From positions 1 to 64,000 of the forward strand of contig NZ_LMUI01000046.1 of the NCBI RefSeq assembly GCF_009765995.1: a stretch of 64,000 bases of DNA. Direction: 5' to 3'. Source of the DNA: Methylocapsa sp. S129 (GTDB taxonomy: Bacteria; Pseudomonadota; Alphaproteobacteria; Rhizobiales; Beijerinckiaceae). Shown piece after piece: positions 1-7,280 of this stretch; the stretch's first letter is position 1; each line of letters begins with the position of its first letter. The notes under the pieces were generated by a model. It worked only from the letters and a program-made list of their open reading frames with translations, was not told the DNA's origin and made no database searches. A program made the position numbers and the translations under genes.

Positions 1-108
1 TTATGTTGCCTAGAAGCTGCCAATCGCCCGCAGGACAGCGTCAACGCGCAAATGCGCAACATAACTTTCCGCGCAACATATTCGGTCTTATGTTCAACTG
101 CACATAAG
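1..108. mobile_element. Palindrome-rich terminus of an unidentified mobile element
   Basis: This stretch is unlike the gene body it abuts. TTATGTTGC at 1-9 is inverted at 56-64, GCGCAACATA is directly repeated at 54-63 and 71-80, and 87-108 is a palindrome with 7-bp arms CTTATGT/ACATAAG around an 8-bp spacer. Homology to the toprim family starts immediately after 108. I infer that this is the end of an element, recognised by a tyrosine recombinase or similar enzyme, that inserted into and removed the 5' part of the toprim gene. Arrays of short palindromes are typical of ends used by such recombinases. The element itself lies outside the window. Confidence 0.45.
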
Positions 109-972
109 ACGGACGGCGCCACCGGAGAATATGGCGATCTCCTTGACGTCATCCGCGAGAGCTGCGGCCTGGTGAACTTCCACGACGTCGCCGACGAGGC
201 CAGGCGTTTCCTCAGCCTCCCACAAAGGGACGCCGAGCCAGGGCGCACACCCCATCGCCCGCCAGCGCCAGTTGGTTCGTCGGAATCTGCGCGCCGGCTC
301 TTCGCGATGTCGCAGCCAATTTCCGGCACTCTCGTAGAAACGTATCTGCGGAACCGCGACATTACGGCTTTGCACGAAACCGGCTCACTGCGCTTTAATC
401 CCCGCTGCTACTATCGGCCCGACGAAGACAGGCCGACCGAGACTTGGCCGGCGATGATCGCGGCGGTCACCGATCTCGACGGCAAGCTCACCGGCGCGCA
501 CCGCACTTGGCTCGATCCCGACGGATTCGATCCCGTCAGGCTGGGCAAGGCGCCGATTGACACGCCGAGGCGATCGATGGGCGATCTCCTCGGCAACGCG
601 GTCCGCTTTGGTGTCGCAAGCGAGACCATGGCAGCCGGGGAAGGCATCGAAACCATGCTGTCGCTCCGATGCGTCATGCCCATCATGCCCATGGTGGCGG
701 CTCTCTCGGCGGCTCATCTCGCCGCGATCCTGTTCCCAGAAACACTGCGCAGGCTGTACATCGCCCGTGACGACGATCCGGCAGGCGACGGCGCGATGGC
801 GACGTTGGTCGGGCGAGCGCAGGAGGTCGGAATCGAGGCGATCGTTCTGTCGCCGCAGCTCGGAGACTTCAACGAGGATCTCCGCATGCTTGGCGCCGAC
901 GCACTGCGGGCAGCACTCAGAATCCAGATCGCGCCGCAGGACGTCGCGCGCTTCATGGAGTTGACGACCTGA
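52..972 (+). CDS. Toprim-domain primase-like protein, 5' truncated
   Basis: Plasmid/ICE-type toprim protein, the family thought to act in primer synthesis or plasmid DNA processing. Recognisable family sequence begins at about residue 20 (TDGATGEYGDLLDVIRESCGL). The first 19 residues are translated from the palindromic element end at 1-108. The normal N-terminus, which carries the zinc-finger-like part, is therefore missing. The C-terminal half holds the toprim core: GEGIETMLS near residue 198 (catalytic Glu) and YIARDDDPAG near residue 236 (acidic DxD-type motif). Relatives are usually clearly longer at the N-terminus. The ATG at 52 may be an accidental start, so the product may be inactive. 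It is the first gene of the ICE backbone seen here. Confidence 0.72.
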   Translation: MRNITFRATYSVLCSTAHKTDGATGEYGDLLDVIRESCGLVNFHDVADEARRFLSLPQRDAEPGRTPHRPPAPVGSSESARRLFAMSQPISGTLVETYLRNRDITALHETGSLRFNPRCYYRPDEDRPTETWPAMIAAVTDLDGKLTGAHRTWLDPDGFDPVRLGKAPIDTPRRSMGDLLGNAVRFGVASETMAAGEGIETMLSLRCVMPIMPMVAALSAAHLAAILFPETLRRLYIARDDDPAGDGAMATLVGRAQEVGIEAIVLSPQLGDFNEDLRMLGADALRAALRIQIAPQDVARFMELTT

Positions 973-1304
973 CCCGGAGCGGATGCGCGAAGTTGGCGGC
1001 GGCGGCGGTCTCACATCGTGTCGGATTTCCCCGCTTTCCTTCGTCGGAGAGGACCGCGCCCACGGCCTTCTGAGAGGGCGATCGATGCGGCAAACGGCCC
1101 GGTCCGGCAATGGCGGATGGCCGACTATTTTCCGTCGCACCCTGAAGGGCGCTTTACATCGCGAGGCAAAATAGCCGGCCCCCGCCATCCTCCGCTTTGC
1201 TTCGGCCCTGCGCTTCGCTCCGGGTGCAGGTCCGGTCCGCCCGCCGCCTTTCGCCGCCACGAAGGCCGCGATGGGCGCGGCCGATCCGACAAAGGGAAGC
1301 ACCG
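973..1304. other. Intergenic region, no gene recognised
   Basis: GC-rich stretch between the toprim gene and the DUF2493 gene. Open frames exist on both strands but none shows a family signature or a convincing ribosome binding site. It probably holds the promoter of the DUF2493 gene; I cannot point to clear -35/-10 boxes. Confidence 0.4.
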
Positions 1305-2243
1305 ATGACGACCGACCACGAAGTCAACCGACACGAGCCGCCGCACGCCTCATCCCCGACCGATCGCGTCCTCGAAGAACTCCAGCTCTACGGCTATCGC
1401 CCCTTCCAGGACGAACCTGACCCAAGACCCCTGCCCGTGGCGCAAGCCGTCGCCGGCGCCGTCGCCGACATCTTCGACGCCCTCGTCGTAACGCTGGCCG
1501 ACACCCGTCTCGAACCCGACCTCGAAGATCTGCTCTGGTCGACCGTCAACATCTTCCATCGCGCCACAGGCCGGATCGAGCGGGAACTCGACGACAATGA
1601 GCAAACCCAAAAGCGCAGCCAGAAGGAACAGGATGGCTCGGAAATCCGCTCGGTCGAACTGGAGCGCCTCACGGCAGAGGGGCAGACGCTCATCGAGCGC
1701 AGGAACAGTATGGAGTTCTTTCGCGACCAGGCCGCCGACCAATTCGAGCGCCACACTCACTCGGCCTGGCGGCCACGTACGGGATCGAAGGTCAACCACC
1801 GCCACTTGACCTCGGCCATGATCGACAGCCGCGACTTCCTCGCCGCCCGACGTCGATCCGAGAACGAAGTGCTTTTGCCAGCGGGACCGAAGATCGCGGT
1901 CACCGGAGGCCTCGACTTCAATGACCATCGGCTGATCTGGGACCGGCTCGACAAGGCTCACGCCAAGCATCCCGACATGGTGCTTCTACACGGGGGATCG
2001 CCGAAGGGCGCCGAATTGATCGCCGCCAAATGGGCCGACAATCGCAAGGTTCCGCAGATCGCCTTCAAGCCTGATTGGACGAAGCACGCCAAGGCGGCGC
2101 CGTTCAAGCGCAACGACGCGATGCTGGAGGTCCTACCGATCGGGGTCATGGTCTTCCCAGGCACCGGCATCCAGGACAATCTCGCCGACAAGGCAAGGAA
2201 ACTCGGAATTCCAGTCTGGAAATTCGGCAAGGGCGGCGCGTAA
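1305..2243 (+). CDS. DUF2493 (SLOG-like) domain protein
   Basis: 312-aa protein common on alphaproteobacterial ICEs; its molecular role is not established. The C-terminal third, about residues 190-308, is the DUF2493 domain. It has a Rossmann-like start (KIAVTGGLDFNDHRLIWDRLD), then LLHGGSPKGAELIAAKWA, the FKPDW motif, and VMVFPGTGIQDNLADKARKLGIPVWKFG. This is the SLOG fold associated with nucleotide-derived ligand binding. The N-terminal 190 residues are mostly charged helix. I chose the ATG at 1305 because AAAGGGAAG precedes it; a 36-codon upstream extension has no family similarity. Confidence 0.85.
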   Translation: MTTDHEVNRHEPPHASSPTDRVLEELQLYGYRPFQDEPDPRPLPVAQAVAGAVADIFDALVVTLADTRLEPDLEDLLWSTVNIFHRATGRIERELDDNEQTQKRSQKEQDGSEIRSVELERLTAEGQTLIERRNSMEFFRDQAADQFERHTHSAWRPRTGSKVNHRHLTSAMIDSRDFLAARRRSENEVLLPAGPKIAVTGGLDFNDHRLIWDRLDKAHAKHPDMVLLHGGSPKGAELIAAKWADNRKVPQIAFKPDWTKHAKAAPFKRNDAMLEVLPIGVMVFPGTGIQDNLADKARKLGIPVWKFGKGGA

Positions 2244-2317
2244 GCGCCGCCTACACACGAAGGCGGAATTCCGCAGAACAGGAAAGGCGCGCATCCGCCT
2301 TTTCGTAGAGCCGACTG

Positions 2318-2527
2318 TCAGTAGGGCTCACCCGTTACCGCCATCCTCGCCGAGCGCGCATAATGCTCCAACTCGACGTCGTTCTGGGTCAGAACCTCGA
2401 GCAGCGCCTTCATGTCCGTCTGATCCGAAAACGGCTGGAAGTCTCGCGGCTGACGTTCGATCGCCAGCACTGCGATGGCGAGCGCCTCCTTCACCGGACG
2501 CAGATCGCGTCCTCTGAACTCAGCCAT
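2318..2527 (-). CDS. Small conserved hypothetical protein
   Basis: 69-aa protein starting MAEFRGRDLRPVKEALAIAV and ending MAVTGEPY. The start at 2527 follows AGAGGTGACGGC, a good ribosome binding site; upstream codons in the same frame look non-coding. It is mainly helical and acidic with no cofactor motif. I recall similar short proteins at this place in related ICEs, but function is unknown. It is divergent from the membrane-protein gene that starts at 2697. Confidence 0.55.
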   Translation of the reverse strand: MAEFRGRDLRPVKEALAIAVLAIERQPRDFQPFSDQTDMKALLEVLTQNDVELEHYARSARMAVTGEPY

Positions 2528-2696
2528 GCCGTCACCTCTCGCGAGAAGCTCGAACACCTGCGCATCGCAGCCTGCAAACAAATATAACCCAAATTTTCGC
2601 TGCCATGCGTCAGCGCTTTCGACTATATTGTACCTGCGCCGAGGTGGTGGTGGAAGGCGCAACCGTAAGAACTCTTTTCTCACGGAGACCACCGCC

Positions 2697-3185
2697 ATGA
2701 TCCTCGTCGGACTCGCTCTCAGTCTCTTCGCTGTCGCCTTCCTCTGCTGGCTGCTGTTCACGCTAGCCGTCTACGCGACGCCATTTTTCGTCGGCGTCAC
2801 CGCTGCAGTCGCCGCATTCAACCACGACGCCGGCGTCATCGGTGCACTCATCGTGGGGCTTGCCGCCAGCGTGGTTACGCTCGTCGCCTGCCGGATCGCC
2901 TTCGCCGTTGCGAAATCGCCTGCCGTTCGCGGCGCGATCGCCGTTGTCTTCGCGGCGCCAGCGACCATCGCGGGGTTTTACGTGACACTCGGACTGGCGC
3001 AAATTGGCGCCTCCTCCGATATTTGGCGCGATCTATTCGCGGTCGTTGGCAGCGTTATCGTCGGCTGCACGGCTTTCGTTCGTTTGGCGCGCACGGCGGA
3101 CCCTATCTCGCATGAGCGGAGCGTTGCTTTCATCTCGGCCCGGCCGCCGTCACCGCCGCTGGCGCCCTCGACCACAGGCGATTGA
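2697..3185 (+). CDS. Hypothetical inner-membrane protein
   Basis: 162-aa protein with about four hydrophobic segments: residues 1-30 (ILVGLALSLFAVAFLCWLLF), 45-65, 78-100 and 115-130. It has a polar, proline-rich tail (ARPPSPPLAP). The start at 2697 follows CGGAGA. No family recognised. Position beside ICE genes of unknown function suggests a backbone accessory gene rather than cargo. Confidence 0.6.
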   Translation: MILVGLALSLFAVAFLCWLLFTLAVYATPFFVGVTAAVAAFNHDAGVIGALIVGLAASVVTLVACRIAFAVAKSPAVRGAIAVVFAAPATIAGFYVTLGLAQIGASSDIWRDLFAVVGSVIVGCTAFVRLARTADPISHERSVAFISARPPSPPLAPSTTGD

Positions 3186-3730
3186 CGTCGGTCGTCGCCA
3201 TCTTCTTGGTGGCTGAAGGGCGTTTGCATCGGACTCGTCCGCTGAGACGCACGACGGTCTTGGCAGGAGCGCTGCCGGATGTGTTTGCCAAAATCTGGCA
3301 GACGACGATGACCTGATCTCGGCGTAGTGCGCACGGCGGCGAAAGCGGTTTCACGGGGAACAAGTTCGTCCTTTTCCTGCGCCACGGTTTCCTTCTCCTC
3401 TCCTGATCTTTCCTGCCTCTTGCTTCGCTGGCTCCGAGTTCGTCATGTCCTCTCCTGAAGGTGCTGTCTGAGCACGGACCACGCGTCCTCTCTTTGGCTT
3501 GATCTGGCCGAAGACCGGCTGCGCCTCGATCGCCTAAGCCGCAACGGCGACGCGGGGACTTTCTTCCCCTGCCGGCCGGGCCGGCATTCCTCGCGAGGCA
3601 AGAAAGTCTCCCCGTCGCCGTCCTCCACTGACGTTTCGGCCCTGGCGGGTGCGTCGTCGATCGCCTCCGGCTCACCGATCGCCATCGAGGCCGCGGTGCT
3701 CGCGGGCTCGAAACAGCAAGGAGAAGTGAC
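3186..3730. other. Intergenic region upstream of DUF736 gene
   Basis: Frames on both strands are open here because of high GC content, but none resembles a known family. The only structure I can support is the large inverted repeat at 3546-3619. The 3' end contains the ribosome binding site AAGGAGAAGTGAC of the DUF736 gene. Confidence 0.5.
3546..3619. repeat. Large imperfect inverted repeat (20-bp arms)
   Basis: Arms at 3546-3565 (GGCGACG...ACTTTCTT) and 3600-3619 (AAGAAAGT...CGTCGCC) pair at 18 of 20 positions. The 34-nt spacer contains a smaller palindrome, GCCGGCCGGGCCGGC. There is no T-run, so it is not an ordinary terminator. It lies about 110 bp upstream of the DUF736 start and could be a regulatory or replication-related cruciform. 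Confidence 0.6.
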
Positions 3731-4054
3731 ATGGCCAACATCGGTTCCTTCAAGAAGTCCGGCAGCGAGTTCCAGGGCGAGATCGTCACCCTCAGCGTCC
3801 AGACCAAGAACGTCCGCATCGTCCCCGAGGCCAACCGGGCCAACGACAACGCGCCGAGCCATCGGATCTATGTCGGCAGCGCCGAGATCGGGGCCGCCTG
3901 GTCGAAACGCTCCAACGAGGGCCGCGACTACCTCTCAGTCAAGCTGGACGATCCGAGCTTCAACGCCCCAATCTACGCCAACCTCTTCGACGACGAGGAA
4001 GGCGACGGCTACACGCTCATCTGGTCCCGCAGCCGCAAGTCAAACGGAGACTGA
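3731..4054 (+). CDS. DUF736 family protein
   Basis: 107-aa protein covering the whole DUF736 family: MANIGSFKKSGSEFQGEIVT at the N-terminus, the central NDNAPSHRIYVG and IGAAWSK motifs, and the C-terminal YANLFDDEEGDGYTLIWSR. Members are small soluble proteins found almost only on plasmids and ICEs of alphaproteobacteria; function unknown. Strong ribosome binding site (AAGGAG) 7 nt before the ATG. A rho-independent terminator follows, so this is a separately terminated unit. Confidence 0.93.
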   Translation: MANIGSFKKSGSEFQGEIVTLSVQTKNVRIVPEANRANDNAPSHRIYVGSAEIGAAWSKRSNEGRDYLSVKLDDPSFNAPIYANLFDDEEGDGYTLIWSRSRKSNGD

Positions 4055-4070
4055 GCCAGACCTTCCTGAC

Positions 4071-4101
4071 GCCCCGCCCGGTTCCTCGGGCGGGGCTTTC
4101 T
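4071..4101 (+). terminator. Rho-independent terminator after DUF736
   Basis: Perfect 10-bp GC stem GCCCCGCCCG / CGGGCGGGGC with a 6-nt loop (GTTCCT), followed by TTTCT. It ends the backbone transcript just before the foreign insertion begins. Confidence 0.85.
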
Positions 4102-4435
4102 GCGCAATTGTGAATTTGCCCGGAGTTGGCCGTGAGCGGAATAGCAGCCTTCTGACGAAAGCCGGAGAAACCTGCCATTCATTTTCCAACTACGGCCATC
4201 TTACGGAACCGGCAGATACTCAGCCGGTATCGTCAATGACGTGCTTGCTCTGGGAGAGAAGCGAGTACCTGAATTCACGCTGCGAGGCGTGCATGGTGGG
4301 CCGCAACGATCGCCGCCTCGCCGTTGAGAGCCTTCTGTGCTGATGGGCTTCGCTGCCCAAGTGAACTTCATCAAACTACCGAAAATCAAGTGATCGTGGG
4401 CAAGCCGTATAGGCAGGCTGTCACTATCATATAGT
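4102..4435. other. Junction region before the RiPP cluster
   Basis: Lower-GC sequence between the DUF736 terminator and the 3' end of the RiPP operon on the opposite strand. No convincing coding frame. The left edge of the inserted accessory block probably lies here, but I see no direct repeat or att-like sequence that marks it. Confidence 0.4.
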
Positions 4436-5290
4436 TCATCCGCCTCGGAGAGAGAAAGCAAGACGCTTCCCGGCGCCTGTCAAGTCAGCGCTAGTCGATA
4501 GATCACCGATGGTCGCAATTTCTTCCGCGATGCTCTTAATACGATTAGCGAGATATGTCCGCTCGTCTGCTGAACAGCTATCGAGGTCTAGAAGCTTGCG
4601 ATAGAAGCCTTGAATTGCACGAAACACGTAAAGTCCATGCAAAATGCCCTGCAACGGGCGCATGGTTCCCTGCCATGGGGAATGGTGACGCTCCTGTGCA
4701 CCCATCACGATCGGGACGATCTCCTCGATAAGTGTAAGCTGAAGATGCATACATTCGTGCAGAATGCCCTCCGCAAGGCGCAGGTCTCCAACTCTCAGGT
4801 CTTCCGAATCGAACCCGATGAAAACGGAAAACGGCAAGAGAGGATCACTATAGCTAACATCATAGCTGGGGCCAGCGGGCTTGAGAACATGGAGAACCAC
4901 CGCAAGCTCCGCCACGGCCTTAATCGCCTCAGGCACTTCTGCCAATCGGCGCAGGGCACCCCTCAACTGACGGCGGATCAGGCCGGTACCGATCTCTCCA
5001 GACGCATAAAAGTCTAGGCCAAGATCGGCGTATTGCGCTCGCCTGGGCGCATCGAGAGCCTCCACGACGATCACGGCGTCAGACGTCATGTCGACCGGAA
5101 CGATCGTGAGGTCATCTCTCCGAGCCCGAGGATCCTGAACGAGGTAGCGTACCGTCCCGTAGTCGGCGCGCGTAAGACCCATGGTTGCCTGAATTGCGCG
5201 CCAGCGAGCGCTTGCCAGTTTTCCTACCAAACCTGGATAGGACCATCCGGAGGGGCTATCAATCGCCGCCTCAACGAGGTCGGCGATCAT
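4436..5290 (-). CDS. HExxH-type peptide-modifying enzyme (YhhD-like)
   Basis: 284-aa protein with an HExxH metal-binding motif, H178-E-C-M-H182, in a helix (EGILHECMHLQLTLIEE). The segment SPWQGTMRPLQGILHGLYVF follows, a pattern typical of the HExxH-motif proteins linked to RiPP clusters. Relatives of this type have been named as alpha-ketoglutarate-dependent peptide beta-hydroxylases; older annotations read the motif as a protease. Last gene of a four-gene minus-strand operon; its ATG overlaps the stop of the 2OG oxygenase gene by 4 nt (ATGA). I infer that it modifies the cyclophane peptide encoded at 7030-7209. The gene symbol is left blank because the naming is from memory. Confidence 0.72.
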   Translation of the reverse strand: MIADLVEAAIDSPSGWSYPGLVGKLASARWRAIQATMGLTRADYGTVRYLVQDPRARRDDLTIVPVDMTSDAVIVVEALDAPRRAQYADLGLDFYASGEIGTGLIRRQLRGALRRLAEVPEAIKAVAELAVVLHVLKPAGPSYDVSYSDPLLPFSVFIGFDSEDLRVGDLRLAEGILHECMHLQLTLIEEIVPIVMGAQERHHSPWQGTMRPLQGILHGLYVFRAIQGFYRKLLDLDSCSADERTYLANRIKSIAEEIATIGDLSTSADLTGAGKRLAFSLRGG

Positions 5291-5874
5291 ACTCTGGGCT
5301 GCCTGCGGAAGGTATACACTAGCGTGTAACGCTCTCCCTCTCTAATTGACGAAACAGCATGGTAGGAGGAGGGAGAAATCTCGAAAGCAAAGCCGCTTGC
5401 ATGAGTGGGCATGACCACACTTTGGAGGCTTTCTGGCTCGTCACCAGCAAAGAGCAGCAATAACCCGCCGCGATCGACGCCCCATCCGTCGTTCAGCTGA
5501 ATCAGCAAGCGATGAGTTTCTTTCTCCTGCAGATAATCGTTGTGGATGCGGATCGTTTGGCCTGATGTCAGTCGGTGCGCCCCAATGTCAACGAGCGCGA
5601 GGTCATCGGGGATTAAAAAGCGCGCTAGCAACTCACGTCGGATCTTGTCCACAAAATCCGGCGTTACAAGGTGCGCGACTTCTTGACCTAGATCGGCCGA
5701 AAGCAGCGAGAATTCGTGCTGCTCGTAGAAGCTTTCAACGCGCAATGTCCAAGGCGCGCTGGTCTGAAGCCACCGCAAAACTTGATCCGCGGCCTGTGAC
5801 GTGAGAATGCCGGGTACGCGGATATGGGGAAAAGGATCCGTCAATACCTGAGCCTGGTCGAAATTGGGGAGCAT
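5287..5874 (-). CDS. yhhC: 2OG-Fe(II) oxygenase for the cyclophane RiPP (YhhC-like)
   Basis: 195-aa double-stranded beta-helix oxygenase of the prolyl-hydroxylase type. The facial triad is visible as H111-x-D113 (RIHNDY) and H172 (SYHAVSSI), with R182 about 10 residues later for 2-oxoglutarate binding. GGLLLLFAGDEPES lies between them. Predicted to hydroxylate a residue of the RiPP core, probably Asn or Arg within the NR units; that target is inference. The start is the ATG at 5874, which overlaps the TGA of the radical SAM gene (TGATG), so translation is coupled. Length is normal for the family. Confidence 0.82.
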   Translation of the reverse strand: MLPNFDQAQVLTDPFPHIRVPGILTSQAADQVLRWLQTSAPWTLRVESFYEQHEFSLLSADLGQEVAHLVTPDFVDKIRRELLARFLIPDDLALVDIGAHRLTSGQTIRIHNDYLQEKETHRLLIQLNDGWGVDRGGLLLLFAGDEPESLQSVVMPTHASGFAFEISPSSYHAVSSIREGERYTLVYTFRRQPRV

Positions 5875-7007
5875 CAAGCAGCCAACCTGCGTCGATTCAG
5901 ATGACGTCGCATCAAGTCGATCAACCGATGCTGATCAGCGCAAAAGACACTTGGGTTGGTGAACCCGTTCTGGCTACTCCATCGATGCGCGGGCATGCCT
6001 CCACCACAAACCGCTAGGTCTTGGCAGCTCAGGCAAACAGGTGAAGTCGGCAATTGAGAGCGGTGATAGGCTTCGAACTCGTCGCTACATACTATATCAA
6101 ACAGATCGTCGGTAAGGACGCTCCATTGGGCGCGGAAGCGGTCGGCGGCTGCAAAAGAGCTCTTTAAAGTATCGTTTTTGTTCACGGCGCCATCTGTATC
6201 GATTACAACGATGCCATAAGAGTTAAGTCCAATCCCTTCCTTGCGAGCTTTCCCTCCGAGCAGCAATTTGAGCATGTCGTCGAGCACTCTGATGCGGACT
6301 GGGGTCGCGTCAGCAAGATAGATGTCGAGGAGCCGCCCCATCCAGTCGCCGTATTCCGTGGAAACTAAGCTGACCTTGCCGACGGGCAGCTGATCGTGAT
6401 TTCCGTCTCGATAGAGAAAATCGATGCTGGGAGCGCCTATCGACTTCAGGAAGGCGTATACCTCGCCCGGGTCTGCATCTAGATCGACAACCGCCAGGAC
6501 TCCGCTAAATAGCTCTGCTCCCGCCGGGTGGGCCAGAAGCCGCTCGACGCCGCTTAAAACCTTGGCATGAGAAGGAGCGCCCCTGTGGTCAACTCTGTTC
6601 CGATCATGCGTTGCGGAGGGTCCGTCAAGACTGATCGATATTCCGACGTCATGTTCGGCGCAGGCGTCGAGAACGTCACTCGACAGCAAGATGCCATTAG
6701 TCTGCAGATGTAGGCCGCAGGAGAGTGGAATACGGTTGCGAAGAGCAACGCAAATCTCGGCGAAGCGCTTCGGCCCTACGAGCAGCGGCTCTCCTCCATG
6801 AAATACCACACTGAATTCAGAGCCCTGCTTGGCGTAAAGCTCTCCGAGCCTGTCGGCCACAGCCTCAAGAATTTGCGGCGACATTCTCTTCGGCTGACGC
6901 CGCCAAGCGTCGTCGCCCATATGGTATACGTAGCAATAGCCGCAATCAAGATTGCAGCGGCTCGCGAGCTTAAGGAGGACGGTGTCCACAGTAATTTTGG
7001 TAGACAC
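5874..7007 (-). CDS. yhhB: Cyclophane-forming radical SAM/SPASM maturase (YhhB-like)
   Basis: 377-aa radical SAM enzyme. The 4Fe-4S/SAM motif is C18-NLD-C22-GY-C25 followed by YVYHMGD, the form seen in FxsB/XyeB-type cyclophane synthases. FHGGEPLL and LQTNG(I)LL are further radical SAM core motifs. The C-terminal SPASM-like part reads CLSCQDLAVCGGGMPAHRW and then NPSVFCADQ, with Cys ligands for auxiliary clusters. Expected reaction: radical C-C crosslinks between an aromatic side chain and the beta carbon of a residue two positions on. The start is GTG at 7007, 22 nt after the precursor stop, with AAGGAACGGAACG before it. Confidence 0.87.
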   Translation of the reverse strand: MSTKITVDTVLLKLASRCNLDCGYCYVYHMGDDAWRRQPKRMSPQILEAVADRLGELYAKQGSEFSVVFHGGEPLLVGPKRFAEICVALRNRIPLSCGLHLQTNGILLSSDVLDACAEHDVGISISLDGPSATHDRNRVDHRGAPSHAKVLSGVERLLAHPAGAELFSGVLAVVDLDADPGEVYAFLKSIGAPSIDFLYRDGNHDQLPVGKVSLVSTEYGDWMGRLLDIYLADATPVRIRVLDDMLKLLLGGKARKEGIGLNSYGIVVIDTDGAVNKNDTLKSSFAAADRFRAQWSVLTDDLFDIVCSDEFEAYHRSQLPTSPVCLSCQDLAVCGGGMPAHRWSSQNGFTNPSVFCADQHRLIDLMRRHLNRRRLAA

Positions 7008-7029
7008 CGTTCCGTTCCTTCAAATCGTC

Positions 7030-7209
7030 TTATCGATTGTGGCGATTATGTTGACGGTTGTAAGCGCCGGGCGCGAATGCGTCGCCGTTGCGAACTTCGG
7101 CAAGCAGGCGGGCGAGCGTCACACTATCGACCTCGACCTCGTCACGACGAACATCGTCGGTCGTGACGGGAGTGGAGGCGAGAAGTTCGGAATGGTCTGG
7201 CTGATCCAA
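7030..7209 (-). CDS. yhhA: YhhA-like cyclophane RiPP precursor peptide
   Basis: 59-aa peptide directly upstream of the radical SAM gene on the same strand. It starts at TTG (7209-7207), 6 nt after AAAGGGGG, an excellent ribosome binding site; no ATG is available in frame. The leader (residues 2-45) is acidic: MDQPDHSELLASTPVTTDD, then VRRDEVEVDSVTLARLLAEV. The C-terminal core is APGAYNRQHNRHNR. Three aromatic-N-R units (YNR, HNR, HNR) fit the three-residue cyclophane motif of this enzyme class. One Tyr and two His would explain the name Yhh. No Gly-Gly leader cleavage site is obvious; PGA just before the core is the likeliest processing zone. Small size and the TTG start mean automatic annotation would easily miss it. 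Confidence 0.85.
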   Translation of the reverse strand: MDQPDHSELLASTPVTTDDVRRDEVEVDSVTLARLLAEVRNGDAFAPGAYNRQHNRHNR

Positions 7210-7239
7210 AGGATACCCCCTTTAGGCTGATATTCGGCT

Positions 7240-7280
7240 ATAATAGACCATCCAGAGCGCGCCGTCGAATTTATTCGACG
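7240..7280 (-). promoter_or_regulatory. Putative yhh promoter with overlapping operator
   Basis: On the minus strand a -10-like TATTAT lies at 7245-7240, about 30 nt upstream of the precursor start codon. Where the -35 box should be there is a perfect 7-bp inverted repeat, CGTCGAA-TTTA-TTCGACG (7263-7280), and no good -35 hexamer. This layout suggests a regulator binding site that controls the RiPP operon. No regulator gene lies next to it. Confidence 0.42.

Noticed and set aside
385-1302. Long open frame antisense to the toprim gene
   Set aside because: Typical high-GC shadow frame; Arg/Pro/Gly-rich with no family similarity and opposite a well-supported gene.
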